This document shows positions 1 to 61,922 of a DNA stretch of 64,000 nucleotides, piece after piece; the stretch's first letter is position 1; each line of letters begins with the position of its first letter. The notes beneath the pieces are model-generated. The model saw only the letters and a program-made list of their open reading frames with translations. It had not been told where the DNA came from and ran no database searches. The translations under genes were made by a program, and so were the position numbers. Origin of the DNA: Callorhinus ursinus. Taxonomy: Eukaryota > Chordata > Mammalia > Carnivora > Otariidae. The stretch spans positions 1,590,463 to 1,654,462 of the forward strand of contig NW_020313044.1 in assembly GCF_003265705.1 (NCBI RefSeq). Reading direction: 5' to 3'.

Positions 1-168
1 AGCGAGCGAGTGGTGGGAGGGGCAGAGGGAGAGGGAATCTCAAACAGACACCACACTGACCACAGAGCCCTATCTCACCGCAGGGGACTCAATCTCAGGA
101 CCCTGAGATCAGGACCTGAGGTGAAACCAAGAGTTGGACGCTTAACCGACTGCGCCACCCAGGCACCC
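1..168 (-). mobile_element. CAN SINE, cut by window edge
   Basis: The antisense copy ends in the diagnostic reversed head gccacccaggcacccct; its tail lies before the window. Confidence 0.85.
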
Positions 169-884
169 CTCCATATTGCTCTTAAAACAAATTCATATTG
201 TTAGCCTTGAGGTATAGCTTGCTCCCAGAACATACATCACTGTTGTTGTCATCAAAGTAAACACTTTATTCCATATATGTCCTTTGCCCAAGTGGGTTGC
301 GAGATAATTTCCCTTAAATTAAGCAAGATCTGGCTTTCCAATAATTGAACTTTTCCCTGATGTTTTCAGATAAGTGATGATAGGATTCCTGAATATTAAC
401 TTTTGGAATGTTGAAGTTCTTTTGTACATAGAGTAAAAATTGTTACAGCTGTAGTACAGTTACTTCTTTTAGCGTTGTTGTATTTGTGTGTTGCTATAAC
501 TTATAATTTTGTGACTCGGGTTGATTTTTAATGTGGTTGGCAGATTAGAACTGCAGCATGGCACCTGGCTGTCATTTGCCATGGAACCTCAACCTCTGGT
601 TTTCTGAGTGATGCCCAGTACAGGACTGTCACTCAGGGTCAGACTCAGCCAGGGCATTTAATGCTTCATGCTTCTTTACATGCCATGCAAGGTCTTGTGT
701 CTCTTTTAGCCACCTCCTCCTCCTGACATCAGTTATGTAATGGTACCACTCTGGTTCAAAATCCAAGCCATTGTTGCATTTTCCTTTGCCCTTTTATCCA
801 GCCAGTCATCAAGCTTGGTGATAGAACTCATGGATTCTCCTAAACACAAGTCATTTTTTTTTTCCTAGTCTCACTGCTCCCACT

Positions 885-1260
885 CTAAGTCATCGAAGAA
901 CACTCCCTATTACCTTCCCCAACTCCAGTCCATCTATAGCCACTGGTAGGTAGGCGAATTTCCTTAAAGCTGACTGCTCTGTTCATAGCTTGACCTCAGT
1001 TAGAAACCTTTTAGTGGCACTTGTGTACATGCATGCACACACAAGCACACTTACCCCTCCCATTGGCAGCTGGATGAATCCCCAATTTTTCATCCCAGTA
1101 TTCAAGGTCTTCCACCTTGACTCTTAGTTTTTTTAGCCTCATCTCCCACTCCTTCCTCCACAGTCTGCTTATATAGCTCCTCGCCATCCTAGAACTTGAT
1201 TGGGACTTTTTTTTTTTTTTTTTTTTTGGCCTCAGCCCATGTAAGTCCCTCTGGACCCCT
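885..1260 (+). mobile_element. L2-like fragment
   Basis: The pattern (Leu/Ser-coding pyrimidine-rich text, ccttttagtggc, catctcccactcc) resembles the 3' half of L2, heavily decayed. Confidence 0.4.
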
Positions 1261-1334
1261 GAGGTGATCTCTGCTGCCTCTTTATTTTACTTTATTTCTC
1301 TTTGTTTTATGGCATATTATTCCCTAAGTAGTGC

Positions 1335-1515
1335 TTTGCAATTGACCAAAGTGCTTTTGAATCCATTACTTAATTTAAATTTCACAACCTCTGTATGAGG
1401 GAAGTAAGACAGGTGTGTCGTATCACAAGGGAGAAAGCCAATGCTTGAGGAGGGAAGAGTGACTTGTCCAGTGTTGCAGTTCATAGAGTGGAGCTAATGC
1501 TCAAATCCAAGCCTC
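1335..1515 (-). mobile_element. MIR fragment
   Basis: Antisense MIR core: gtgacttgtccagtg and the run before it match the reversed MIR consensus as I know it. Confidence 0.55.
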
Positions 1516-2090
1516 CTAGAACATAAACTCCAACCTTTGTTTATTTATGCTGTTACTACCTTTCTTGGTGCCTGGGTCTGCACATAAGTGCAGACTTGAT
1601 TATCTCTTCCCAGTTGTACGCAAGTTATTTGAAGTTGTGTTTTATTCCCTTGGAACATATATGTATATGAGTGAGCCCATTCATATATTAAATATATTGC
1701 AGTTCAGTGTTCTCTTTCTCTATAAAAAATCATGCTTCTGCTTTCTGAGCCTCGTTTCCCCTTTGTGTGTGTGTAAGTAGAAGTGAAGCTTACTTGTTAT
1801 AATAAAACTGGAGCTTTATATAATGAATTTAATTTCTGGGATAACTTTTCAGCAATGCACTCCACACCCACAAGGTTATATTGTCTGTGAAGAGATTAAG
1901 CCTAATGCTAGGCTACTGAGAAGTGATTTCACACTTTTCAAGTATAAGTGTCCTGAAATTTCATATAATTGTACCTATAATTTTGTATGTTGACTGGATG
2001 AGAACATGTATACCAACAAAAGCTGATACGAATTCAGTAACAATTTTAATGGATTTAAATTTTATTCATTATATCATCAACATATATTTT

Positions 2091-2270
2091 TCAAAGATTT
2101 TATTTATTTATTCATTATTTGAGATAGATAAGGAAGAGCACAGAGGGAGAGTGAGAGAAGCAGACTCCCTGTTGAGCAGAGAGCCTGTTGTGGGGTTTGA
2201 TCCCAGGACCCTGAGATCATGACCTGAGCTGAAGGCAGACACTTAACCAACTGAGCCACCCAGGTGCCCT
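2091..2270 (-). mobile_element. CAN SINE
   Basis: Full antisense copy flanked by the perfect 17-nt duplication catcaacatatattttt (2,075-2,091 and 2,271-2,287), so a young insertion. Confidence 0.9.
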
Positions 2271-2536
2271 CATCAACATATATTTTTAAAATAATAGTAC
2301 ATATATATACGACATATGTAGTACTCACTCTATAGGAAATGCTTGGTGCCCCTAGTACTTAAAAATCTTGGTAACTCCATGGTTCCTAGTTGGGAGTCAC
2401 TGCTCAGGGATTCTGGCTTTGTCCTACATCACTCATTGTTGCCTTAGGAAGCTTCTTGTGAGAAATTTCCTACAGTGCCAAGGGGTTGAAAAAGCATTGC
2501 TTCCCTGCGTAATGGCTTTGTTTTCCGACAGTGAGA

Positions 2537-2636
2537 GGGGCACCTGGCTGGCTCAGAGGGTAGAACATGTGACTCTTGATCTCCAGGTTGTGGGTTTGAG
2601 CCCCACGTTGGGGGTAGAGTTTAATTAAAAAAAAGA
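2537..2636 (+). mobile_element. CAN SINE, short older form
   Basis: Head ggggcacctggctggctcag and a tRNA-like body ending gggggtagag, without the long pyrimidine body. Confidence 0.8.
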
Positions 2637-3397
2637 TGTAGATGGTGGGACCTATGCAGCTGACTTCCCATTTTCAAATTGGCCTTTAAGAAGCTTAGAG
2701 CCAAAAACATCAGTTAGTCATACTAGCTGTATAGATCCTTAGCGGCCAGCTTAAGTTTTCCATTTTATACTTTGATAGTGACTTCCTTTTGTAGTTTGCT
2801 TGGTCTTGATTTTTTTTTTTCATTTATATTTTATCATTTTATTGCATGTGTTTCCCAAAAGCAAACTAAAATTCTGTGAAAATGAATGAACACTCTAGCC
2901 CTTCTATGACCAGCTATATTTTAGGTCCTGGGTATAACTATTTTAAATACTGATACCTATTTGCATATGTCTTGCTCTTTATGCTGCATGTGAAACATGC
3001 TCAGAAGTCAGAATTTATATGGAAAAGCCAAACCTAAGCATACTATTTATTAGAAAAATGTAGTTTGATTTAATATGAATCACTTTCAAAAACTTCTTAC
3101 ACTGTCTACTTAACCATGTCTCAAAAAGTAGAGTGTCTCTTGTGGGAGGAAGCAAAGCCTTGTTGATGATGATAGCATGCCTCTCCTAACAGATATGAGA
3201 TCACTCCTGGCAGGGGTAATTTTTTTTAATTAAATAAATTTTTAAATTAAGTAAAATCCACACGTAGGACTGGGAGGGCAACTTCTTTTTTCAGTGTTTA
3301 TCCTTTTGAATTTTGTGCCATGTGTGTGTATCACCTATTCAAAAAAAAAAAGTATCAAAAAAGTTCATAGTCCTTTTCAATAGAACTGTAAAAAATT

Positions 3398-3520
3398 TCT
3401 CTCCAGCCTAATAGACTGTGAGCTCTTTGAGACCAGGAAATGTGCTAGATTTCTCTCTCTTATTTCTGAACCTAGTCCAGTTCTTTATACATAATAAGTC
3501 CCCAGCTGGTGTGCATAGAT
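3398..3520 (+). mobile_element. L2 3' end fragment
   Basis: Text such as gactgtgagctctttgag fits the decayed 3' end of L2. Confidence 0.5.
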
Positions 3521-3687
3521 GTAAATTGGAAACCAAGAGTTACAAATTTCAATAGGATCACGGCTAAAAATTGTTGACTGTGGATGTGCCCCCTTAACTC
3601 TGCTACCCTTTTCAGAGTGAAGCTGAGCACAGCTTCCTTGCTCTGAAGTAAGATTGATTTTTATTGAAATTCATTAGAAGAACTTAA

Positions 3688-53792
<50,105 letters not shown>

Positions 53793-55060
53793 GCGTGGAG
53801 AAACTCCAGACTCCCCTGTGAAGCAGGTTTTTCACTCACAACACATACAGGGAACGGCGGGCTTCTCTGTTGGAGCAGAGGCCCTTCACTTGGAGCCAGT
53901 GTGGTCAGTATTACAGACTCCAGCCACTCTTTTCTACGCTGCCTCAACACTGAAGGTTGACACAGGAAAGTTGCACTGTTCACACACACAGTTTCAGACT
54001 CCAAGCCGAGGGTTCCACATCCCCATCCTGTGGTCTTTTGGAATTCTGAATTGCCGGAACGTTGCTGGGCTTTCCTGCACATTCTCGTGACTTGAGATCC
54101 ATGGAAACCGGGAATGTGGGCACACCTTTCTTTTCTTTTTTCTCTCGTGCCTAGTGAAGTGGGAATGTGTTTGGAGGTAGGGGGAATCCCATAACTGGTA
54201 CAAGTAGGGGGTAATTGCTTAAACATGCCTGGTGGAAGCCTGACAGTGTCTCTGCACGTGACCTCTGACACAGCCCATCCCAGGAGACGGGGTGAAGCCA
54301 TTCCCCACAATCTCTCCCGTGAACACTGGAGTCTTACAGGACCCAGGGAGAACCCACTGCTTTTCCCAGGAGGCTCCAGGATTAGGAAATGTGTGTATTT
54401 AGTGAAAAATAGGTTTGTAGTGAAATAGTTACTATTTCATGAAAGTAGATATTTTTAGAATTTTTGAAATACCACAGTTGTTTTCCTGGATTATGAGGAA
54501 AGGCACATTACATTTAGTCTTCCTTTCGATAAAAATCTTTGAAGAAATATGATTTTTAGAAATCAACTGCCCATTATAGCACAAAATCAGCCAAAGCAGA
54601 ATTTAAAAGGATTGGCTTTTTAGGATTCTTTTAGTTTTCTTCCCCTCCCATCTCAGTCCTTTGTTGAGGGAACAGCCAACTGAGAAGGAACTTTGTCCTG
54701 TCTGACCTGTGGTGTGTCCTATGAATATACACACCAGTGACGCAGGAACCATTTTCACCTATTACCAGCGTTCCCTTGGGACTCCTCTTACACTTCCAAA
54801 TGCAAAGGAAAGTTTGATTTCCTACATGAGGCTTTTTGGTTTTTTGGGTTTTTTGTCCAAAAATATTTTCTGCAAAACTTTCCAACTCCGTGGAGTTTTA
54901 TTAAGAATTTATTTGAAAGTGATGGAACTCATTGGCCCGTAGATACGTTGGAAAATGTATCTGTCTTCTTTCCAGCTGTACGGTAGTGCCCTGCAGGCTT
55001 GTTTATATGTTCACAGTTACTTTTTTTTTTTTAATAAAAGTCATTTACTGTAGAATACTT
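53793..55060 (+). other. KDM3B: KDM3B 3' UTR
   Basis: About 1.27 kb follows the stop codon without any CAN SINE, L1 or MIR that I can recognise. The AATAAA at 55,033 and the T/G-rich DNA after it mark the likely end. Open frames here on both strands show no protein resemblance. Confidence 0.8.
55033..55038 (+). terminator. KDM3B: KDM3B polyadenylation signal AATAAA
   Basis: A canonical AATAAA lies right after a T12 run and is followed within 20-40 nt by T-rich DNA, as expected for cleavage near 55,055. A weaker ATTAAA sits near 55,121. Confidence 0.75.
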
Positions 55061-56799
55061 TTAATTTCACTTTCTGTATTTTAATTTTGTTGAAGGGCTG
55101 ATTGGGATTTCCATGTTCTTATTAAAAATCTAACAAATCTGTTTGGAGTGGACTAAATTCTTCCTGTGCCAGCCGTTCTGAAAAGCGAAAGCAGGTTGAG
55201 TGCGGGGTGAAGGTGGAGGATGGTTCATTTTCAGATCTTCATTACATTGCTGCTTCCAATTACCCTTTGCTTCCTGAATTGGTGCCTTTTTGAGAGAGGA
55301 AAGTGCCAGGTCATTGTGGTTTGTGGGCTTGGGGGGGTGAAGGGAAAAGGTCACTTGAGTTAGAAGGTGGGAGAAAATATGGGTTTTCCATAGTTTATGA
55401 TGTGTGCATGGAATGGGAAAGGTGAGGTCTTGACCTTCCTGGGGCAGTCAGGAATGAGGGGGGTGGCAGATGGCATGAGCAAGGTTTTGGGCCATCGGTG
55501 ATGGGGTTCCTCAAAGCAGAAGGCCTGGCTGCCCACATAGGAAACATTGTGGCCCTGGATCCACCTCAGAGTTGGTGGGGAAAGACCCAAATGGGATTTT
55601 TTTTTTTAATCAAGCAGTAATTAAAGTGGCTTGAGCATTGAGGACAGACTACATTCCCATTAGAAAAGGCCTTTTGAAGAGGAAGTTGTAAAGAATAGCA
55701 AGAGAGGTCATCAGAGGCTGCTTCTCCAGACCCTGTTGGAAAACATCTTCCAAAGTGTTTGAGCCTGGAAATACAATTATCAGGGTGGAAATAGACCATT
55801 GTGTGGTTCAAGGATACTGAGTTTGAATAGGACCATAACTGAAATACAGAGTCGGAGCGTGTCCTTTCAGCCTGGGTGGGCACGGGTCGAGGCTGTGATC
55901 ACCAGAAGACTTACACCTCCACTTAAAGAATGCAGAAGCTTTGAAATGGGACAGGAAAGGAAAGCAATGGGGAGAAAAGGGGGTTGCAGAGGTTGGAGCT
56001 TTGTTGCTTTGGTGAAAATCAGGAGGCGGGCTAGCCTACATTCTGGATATAAATGTCTTCAGAATTAGGGCATACGCTGCTGCCAGTGTTTGCTGATGGG
56101 GGTGGAACTGGAGCCCCTGGACCCATCTCCAGCCTAGACGTCAGGCCTCCAACCCTTCTGTTTAAAGAGGGTCTGCCCCTGGGGTATTCCCCTTGAGAGC
56201 ATGGGCTCATTCTCCTGCAAAGCTGAGCGAATGACAACCTTAAAAAAAAAGCATATCAGAGGGGGGAATGGGTTCTCCTTCAACTGGGATGATTGGTGAT
56301 GGCCAAGAAAGGGGTAAGGTGGACAGGTGCCGCTATACTTGACTTCAGGAGCTGTTGGGTGGGTGTCTTTACAGGGCCTGGAATGGGGGAGGACAGTTTG
56401 CTGGCCAGCAGTTGGGAGAAGTGGCCTGATTAAAGTAGACTTTATGGGTTGCATCTTAGCATGACTTAGTGGTTTTGTGACCTTGGCAAATTATTGAACT
56501 GCCCTAAGGGCCCCATTTCCTTATCTTCAAAATGAGGATAATTATAACCTCTGCCTTATGGAATGGTAGTGAGGATTCAGTGAAATAATGCGGGTAAAGC
56601 ACTTAACCTCAGGGCCTGGCAGTACGTACTCAGTAAGTCCTAGCTAGTATTCCTCAGCCTGGTGTGGACAAGGCGGGAGGAGGGCTAGGATGTCAGGATG
56701 GAACCTGAAGGCCTGTGAGGACCTCAAACCAGGGCTTGGAATCCAAGAAAGAGGAACAAGCGATTAGAGGAGGGCAGGGCGCTGAGGGTCAAAGGCGCA
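55061..56799. other. intergenic spacer KDM3B-REEP2
   Basis: About 1.7 kb lies between the KDM3B cleavage region and the REEP2 CpG island. It holds one MIR (about 56,452-56,645) and no CAN SINE or gene I recognise. REEP2 distal promoter elements could lie here. Confidence 0.65.
56452..56645 (+). mobile_element. MIR
   Basis: Sense MIR: ttagtggttttgtgaccttg and cttatcttcaaaatgagg, the only repeat seen between the genes. Confidence 0.78.
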
Positions 56800-57140
56800 T
56801 GCCCGGTGATAGCAGGTGCAGGGGGGCGCGCCGCCGCCGCCGCGGCCGCCGCCGCCGGGGCCTCCCCTTTAAGAGCCGCCGCCGCCGCCCACGGCCCGCC
56901 GCTGCGGCAGGAACCTCCCCTTTAACCGCGGCTGCTCGGCGCTCCGCGGCCCCCGCGGCGGCTGCTGCTGCTGCGGCTGCTGCTGCTTCTGCAGCTCCTG
57001 CTGCCGCCGCGGTCGCTCGACCTCCGGCACCTGCATCCTCGGCCGCGGGCCGGGTCCTCCCCGCCCCGCGCCCCGCCCGGCCCCGCCATGGTGTCCTGGA
57101 TCATCTCTCGCCTGGTGGTGTGAGTGCGGCGGTGGCGGGG
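56800..57140 (+). promoter_or_regulatory. REEP2: REEP2 CpG island promoter and 5' UTR
   Basis: The region is packed with CG dinucleotides and with CCG, CTG and GCC triplets, unlike anything else in the window. It ends at the REEP2 start codon and first donor. I see no clear TATA box. The 12-mer cctcccctttaa occurs twice, at 56,861 and 56,914. The exact transcription start cannot be placed from sequence. Confidence 0.8.
57088..57119 (+). CDS. REEP2: REEP2 exon 1 coding part
   Basis: The coding part is 32 nt, [10 protein letters not shown] plus two bases of Val, with donor gtgagt. The strong start context and the CpG island support this start. Confidence 0.93.
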
Positions 57141-60100
57141 CGCGGCCGGCTGGGAGGGGGATGGGGAATAGATGGGGGGTGAGGGGTGCTGAAGCCCTGG
57201 ATGGACCGCTCCGGGGCCTCGTACAACAGAGTCAACTAAAGGCACATCGTCCCTATTTGGGGTCCCCGGAGACAAGACATGGGGTGTAGGACCCAGGACC
57301 GGAGGGGGGAATATTAGAAGAGCCATAGCACGGCCGGCTTCTCACACCTTTTATTTTTGATTTTCCTGTTCCTTCGCCTTCTTTCGCCCTCCTTCACCCT
57401 AGGGCTGGGCAGCATGGCCTGATTTATGAGGGGAGATGGCATGTCCCCTCCCCCACCCAGCAGATCCCCGGTGGAGGGGCAACTCAGACCTGGGCCCTCA
57501 TCTCCCTTCGAGGATAGGGCTAATGGAAGAGTGGAGAGCGAGGCAGGGCCTCGTCATTCCATAGCTTAGGGCCATAGCTAGCAGCCTTGGCTGCCTTCCT
57601 CTTCCACTCTCAGGACACCGGAGTTGAGGGCACATTCTCTGGAGGCCCCCTCCCCCGGGGTGGACATCTGGGTACTGGGAAGCAGAGATGCTTGGAAGAC
57701 AAAGTGTGGGAGGTAACTGGGAGAGGACGTGTGTGTTCAGCCTGGATTTGTGAAAAGCCACAGAGGGGACACCGTTAGGTGGCCTTCATTCCAGGCTGCC
57801 AGCCGCATTGTGGAGCTATGCCCCCCCACCCCGGCCCCAGGAGGGAAGCCTGCTCCCACACCCCACACTTTGTCCTTGAGGATTCCACCCTCCCACCCCC
57901 TCTCCACAGGTCAGTTGGGAAGTATCCTGCCTCTGTGAGGCAGGTCCCTGTGAGCACAGGCAATACCCACACACTGTCAAGGAGCTGGGCCCGGCAGCGG
58001 CTCTGCATGGGCCTCAGCCCACCCCTGCCCCGGCTGGGACCCTGCCCCTCAGCCATCACTGTGGGGGGACTGACACACCAGGATTCCCTCCCTCTTGCCT
58101 TCTTCCCTTCAGTGCTGTTACGTGCTTGTGTTCTGGCTCCCTCTAGACCCACGAGGGTCTCCCTTCTTCCTCCCCCATCCCATCCAGGAAATCCTGGGGC
58201 CTCATACCTCCCGGTGGCCTTCAGGGTGGCTGTTCTCTCTTACCTGGATGAGTTCCCTGGGGGCATCATTCCTCTTATTCACTCACCTGTGTCCTGTATG
58301 TGGTCTCTAATGGGATCACTACCAGGTTGGACTCCAGCCAGGGCCTCAAGCCCAGCGCCCTCCCCCCGCCACTGAGCTTGGTCCCAAGGCTGCTTACATG
58401 AGATAATAAACCTTTTTGCCCTTCTAGGGCCTCCTGCCCCTGTGCCCTCTGGTCCCCAGGTCCCCAGGGCCACAGCGGTGCCTCTGACTGCCACAGAGTG
58501 CCCTGTTAGACGGTGTCACATTCCCTTACAGGCCTGGCCCTACCCAGCCCGGCTCTGAGACAGGGAAGTAGAGGTTAGGGGCAGATGGGTATGAATGAGC
58601 ACTGTATCCATAGAAGGAAGACACCTGTGGCGGTGACCAGACCCCTCCCGCTCCCCATGATATGTTTATGCATAACCAACGATCATGGCTAAAGAGACCA
58701 CATTGGACCCTCTGGCCTCTGGGTCTTTCTTCACCTAAGGGCCTGGAGAAAACCGGAACGATAAAGGGGAAAAGGCATCACCCTTACCATCTGGGGGCCT
58801 CCGTGCTTGTGTATTCCGAGGCTGAACTACTTTGACCATAACCACTGATCTGAGTTCATCAGTCCAGCTGATGTGGCACTCTGGAGTTCTGTCCTTCCCT
58901 TACCTACCCAGGGACTGACTGATGCAGAGCTGGGAGGGAGAGGCCACTGCTCTTGGCCGAGGGGACCAGTAACCCTGCCTGCCTCCCTAGGCTCATCTTT
59001 GGCACCTTGTACCCAGCCTATTCTTCCTACAAGGCCGTGAAGACAAAAAACGTGAAGGAATATGTGAGTTTGTGACACTTCATCTCCCACCCAACCCACA
59101 TGGCAGAGATAGGGGAGGACCGTGGGTCACGTTACAGACAGGAGTGACTTTGTACCGATGCCTCAGCACTAATGAGACCCTGCTTCCAGAAGGTTCCTTT
59201 GTGTTCCTTTCCCCCAGCCCCGGTGGGATCCACAGACAAAGTTGAGATCCTGAGTGTCCCTCACCATAGCTGGCAAGTGGACACAGGCTCCTGGGTGTTC
59301 CCCTGAGGCCCCAGCTAACACTTGCCCTCTGTGCCTTCAGGTGAAATGGATGATGTACTGGATCGTCTTTGCTTTCTTCACTACAGCTGAGACACTCACG
59401 GATATCGTGCTTTCCTGGTGAGGTCCAGCATCCTTACCCTGCACCCCAGGGCCCGGGGTTTAGACTCTCTACCCCACCAGCCAAACCAAAGATTGAGAGC
59501 TGGTGTGGAGTCTCCCCACAGTTCCATGGGGTCCTGAATGTCCACCCTTCTCCACACAGGCCTGACTTGATCAGTAGAACGAGAGACATAGCCCCCACCT
59601 TTCTTTCTGGTGGCAGCCAAAGCACCACCATAGAATTCAGGCAGCCTGCTTCTGCCAGACTTGCTGTGTGACCTTGGGCAGGTTACAGCTTTGTAGGTCT
59701 CAGTTTCCCTGTTGGTAGAATAGGATTCAATCTTACAAACTTTCGAGGCTGGTATTTCGAAGCACTACTAGACTATGTTACGAGCACTTGGAGGACAGAG
59801 AATGTCTTAATTGCTATATGTATATTTACAGCAGGAGCTCAAAACATGTTTATCGGGTGAGCACACGCCTCTTGGAAGAGAGGAGTAACACAACATAGAA
59901 CATCGTAGGACGAAGAGAGGACAGTTTTATGGAGAAGTAGAGGACAAAAGATGATTGCCTTTGTAGATTGTAAGGGCCAGTGGCCTTTGAGAAAAACAGT
60001 TGTAGTAGAAGTTGAGTGGGGTCAGATTAGGAAAGAATAATGGGTTAGAAATTGAGGACAGCGAGCATAGATGCTTCTCGACACAAACAAAGGAAAACGC

Positions 60101-61922
60101 TTTGTGAGGAAGTAGGAGATGTGAAGGAGTCTGTGGCCTGAGGAGAAGGAGCGGGGGAATGGAGAGCAATGCTTAAAAGCAAGAGGCATGTCATGACAGC
60201 AAGGGATGGGAGTCTTCCTCATGGGGGGAGGGCACGAAGAGAAGGGGGTGAGGACCCAGGAGTGGACCCAGGACAGAGGAGTAGGAATCTTCTGTCAGAG
60301 TAAGAGGCCTGGAACTCCAAGAATGAAGTGTGCAGAGAGCCACTGCCGAGGGGGATTCCTGCTGGGGGCACTTCTCACCCGTCCCACTTGCAGTCTCAGC
60401 CGAGCCTCCCATTCGCCTGCAGATGAGAAATGCCCGGTCGCCCGAGCCCCGTGGGGACCCCAGTGCACTAAGGGGTGGGGGCCAGCTAGGGCCTTGCAGG
60501 GGGTCAGCTCACCCCCTGACTCCCCATCCCAGGCTCTGCCACTCACCTCTGTCCCACCAACAGGTTCCCCTTCTACTTTGAGCTCAAGATCGCCTTTGTG
60601 ATATGGCTTCTGTCCCCTTACACCAAGGGCTCCAGCGTGCTCTACCGCAAGTTCGTGCACCCGACACTGTCCAACAAGGAGAAGGTTTGCCCCCACTCTC
60701 GGCTGACTTCCTTCCCTGCCCCAGGCCGAGGCAGCCCAGCGCCTGCAGCCGTGTGCATTCCTGGCTCTCCCTGTGGGTGCCCAGAACCTGAAGAGATCTG
60801 GCAGGGCCCTGGCCTCCTGGAGCAGGCCGTGCCTTTGCCCAGGTGTGAACAAGGGCAGGGCAGGGCCTGGCCAGTGGGGCCTACCCCTCACCTCCTGCTC
60901 CTTCCCCTCCAACCCCTCAGGAGATCGACGAGTACATCACACAGGCCCGAGACAAGAGCTATGAGACCATGATGAGGGTGGGCAAGAGGGGCCTGAACCT
61001 GGCCGCCAATGCCGCGGTCACAGCCGCTGCCAAGGTGAGATGGGGGGCAGACCCGGGCTCCCAGGACCCCACCTTGCTCGTTTCATGCCCCTGGCCAAGC
61101 CCCTTTGCGTCTACCCTGTCCTTGGGGCTGTGATGGTTTGGGGCTTGTGCAACTCAGGGGTGCGGGCCTGGCTCTACCAGCCCCCGGCTATGTGATTCCC
61201 TCTCCGGGCCAGTGTCCTCATCTGTGGAAACGGCAGGTGCGGCCCCAGCCTGTCAGTGCTGCTGTGGGATGGGGTGAGGACAATGTGGGGAAAGCTGCGC
61301 GTGCTCCCTGGTGACCTCTATCTCCACCCCGCCCCTTCCTCCGGTTCTCCCGGTGCGTGGTGGTGACCCTAGGGCCAGGGGGTGCTCTCAGAGAAGCTGC
61401 GGAGCTTCAGCATGCAGGACCTGACCCTGATCCGGGACGAGGATGCACTGCCCCTGCAGGGGCCTGACAGCCGGCTCCGCCCCAGCCCCGGCAGCCTCCT
61501 GGACACCATTGAGGACTTAGGTACAGGCAGGGCCCTGGGCTGGGCACAGGGAGGTCAGGGGGTACGTACCATGAGGACATGGAGGCCAGGTGGGAGAGCC
61601 ACCAGACCTCTGTTCTCCTTTGCTCCCCCAAAGCAGGAGATGATCCTGCCCTGAGTTTAAGGTCTAGCATGAACCAGGCAGATCCCCGGACAGAAACCTC
61701 TGAAGACGATATGGGAGACAAGGCCCCTAAGCGGGTCAAACCGGTCAAAAAAGTGCCCAAAACTGAGGTGAGAGCCCAGGCCAGAGCTTGGGGACAGGGG
61801 GAGGGGATGTGAGCCTCGGCTGAGCCCTCTGACTTCCTCCCTCCTTCCTACAGCCGCTGGCTTCCAAGACACTGAAGACCCGGCCCAAGAAGAAGACCTC
61901 TGGCGGGGGTGACTTGGCTTGA
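57088..61922 (+). CDS. REEP2: REEP2, receptor expression-enhancing protein 2 (complete, 8 exons)
   Basis: REEP2 is a TB2/DP1/HVA22-family membrane protein that shapes tubular ER, links it to microtubules and helps some receptors reach the surface; it is mainly neuronal (family knowledge). Eight exons join in frame into 254 residues plus stop, all introns GT-AG. The start ATG at 57,088 sits in a strong Kozak context (gccatgg) inside a CpG island, and the protein begins [11 protein letters not shown] as in REEP1-4. A first hydrophobic hairpin covers about residues 4-22 and a second covers about 36-80, with the short cytosolic loop [10 protein letters not shown] between them. The C-terminal half is charged: [16 protein letters not shown], then an acidic Ser-rich stretch and a basic end ([11 protein letters not shown]). 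REEP1, 3 and 4 share the N-terminal half, but the tail and the position after KDM3B point to REEP2. Confidence 0.96.
57120..58990 (+). other. REEP2: REEP2 intron 1
   Basis: This GC-rich 1.87 kb intron has no recognised repeat. Open frames on both strands (for example about 57,779-58,375) look like chance frames in GC-rich DNA. Confidence 0.7.
58991..59063 (+). CDS. REEP2: REEP2 exon 2
   Basis: The exon is 73 nt, [16 protein letters not shown] to KNVKEY, finishing the first membrane hairpin. Acceptor tgcctccctag, donor gtgagt. Confidence 0.94.
59341..59417 (+). CDS. REEP2: REEP2 exon 3
   Basis: The exon is 77 nt, [18 protein letters not shown] to IVLS plus two bases of Trp. It encodes most of the second membrane segment. 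Acceptor gtgccttcag, donor gtgagg. Confidence 0.94.
59418..60563 (+). other. REEP2: REEP2 intron 3
   Basis: This 1,146-nt intron carries a MIR-like fragment near 59,635-59,740 and is otherwise unique. The other REEP2 introns (59,064-59,340; 60,685-60,920; 61,035-61,372; 61,521-61,636; 61,768-61,853) are short and hold nothing notable. Confidence 0.65.
59635..59740 (+). mobile_element. MIR fragment
   Basis: Sense MIR core: gctgtgtgaccttgggcag, then ctcagtttccctgttgg. Confidence 0.7.
60564..60684 (+). CDS. REEP2: REEP2 exon 4
   Basis: The exon is 121 nt, [18 protein letters not shown] to LSNKEK. Acceptor gtcccaccaacag, donor gtttgc. Confidence 0.93.
60921..61034 (+). CDS. REEP2: REEP2 exon 5
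   Basis: The exon is 114 nt, 38 codons, phase 0, [16 protein letters not shown] to TAAAK. Acceptor caacccctcag, donor gtgaga. Confidence 0.93.
61373..61520 (+). CDS. REEP2: REEP2 exon 6
   Basis: The exon is 148 nt, [17 protein letters not shown] to LLDTIEDL plus one base of Gly. Acceptor gtgaccctag, donor gtacag. Confidence 0.92.
61637..61767 (+). CDS. REEP2: REEP2 exon 7
   Basis: The exon is 131 nt, [16 protein letters not shown] to KKVPKTE. Acceptor cccaaagcag, donor gtgaga. Confidence 0.92.
61854..61922 (+). CDS. REEP2: REEP2 exon 8 coding part
   Basis: The coding part is 69 nt, [18 protein letters not shown] to the C-terminus GDLA and stop TGA at 61,920. Human REEP2 ends DSA in my memory, so the last residues differ slightly. 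Confidence 0.92.
   Translation, partial: PLASKTLKTRPKKKTSGGGDLA

Noticed and set aside
56715..57182. Open frame of about 155 codons across the REEP2 promoter
   Set aside because: It encodes Arg/Ala-rich low-complexity text caused by GC-rich triplets, is out of frame with REEP2, and runs through the exon 1 splice donor.
57779..58375. Open frame of about 198 codons in REEP2 intron 1
   Set aside because: GC-rich intron DNA opens long chance frames. It has no family resemblance and lies between confirmed REEP2 exons.
60295..60912. Antisense open frame of about 205 codons over REEP2 exon 4
   Set aside because: Same reason: it overlaps the spliced exon on the other strand in GC-rich DNA, with no domain.
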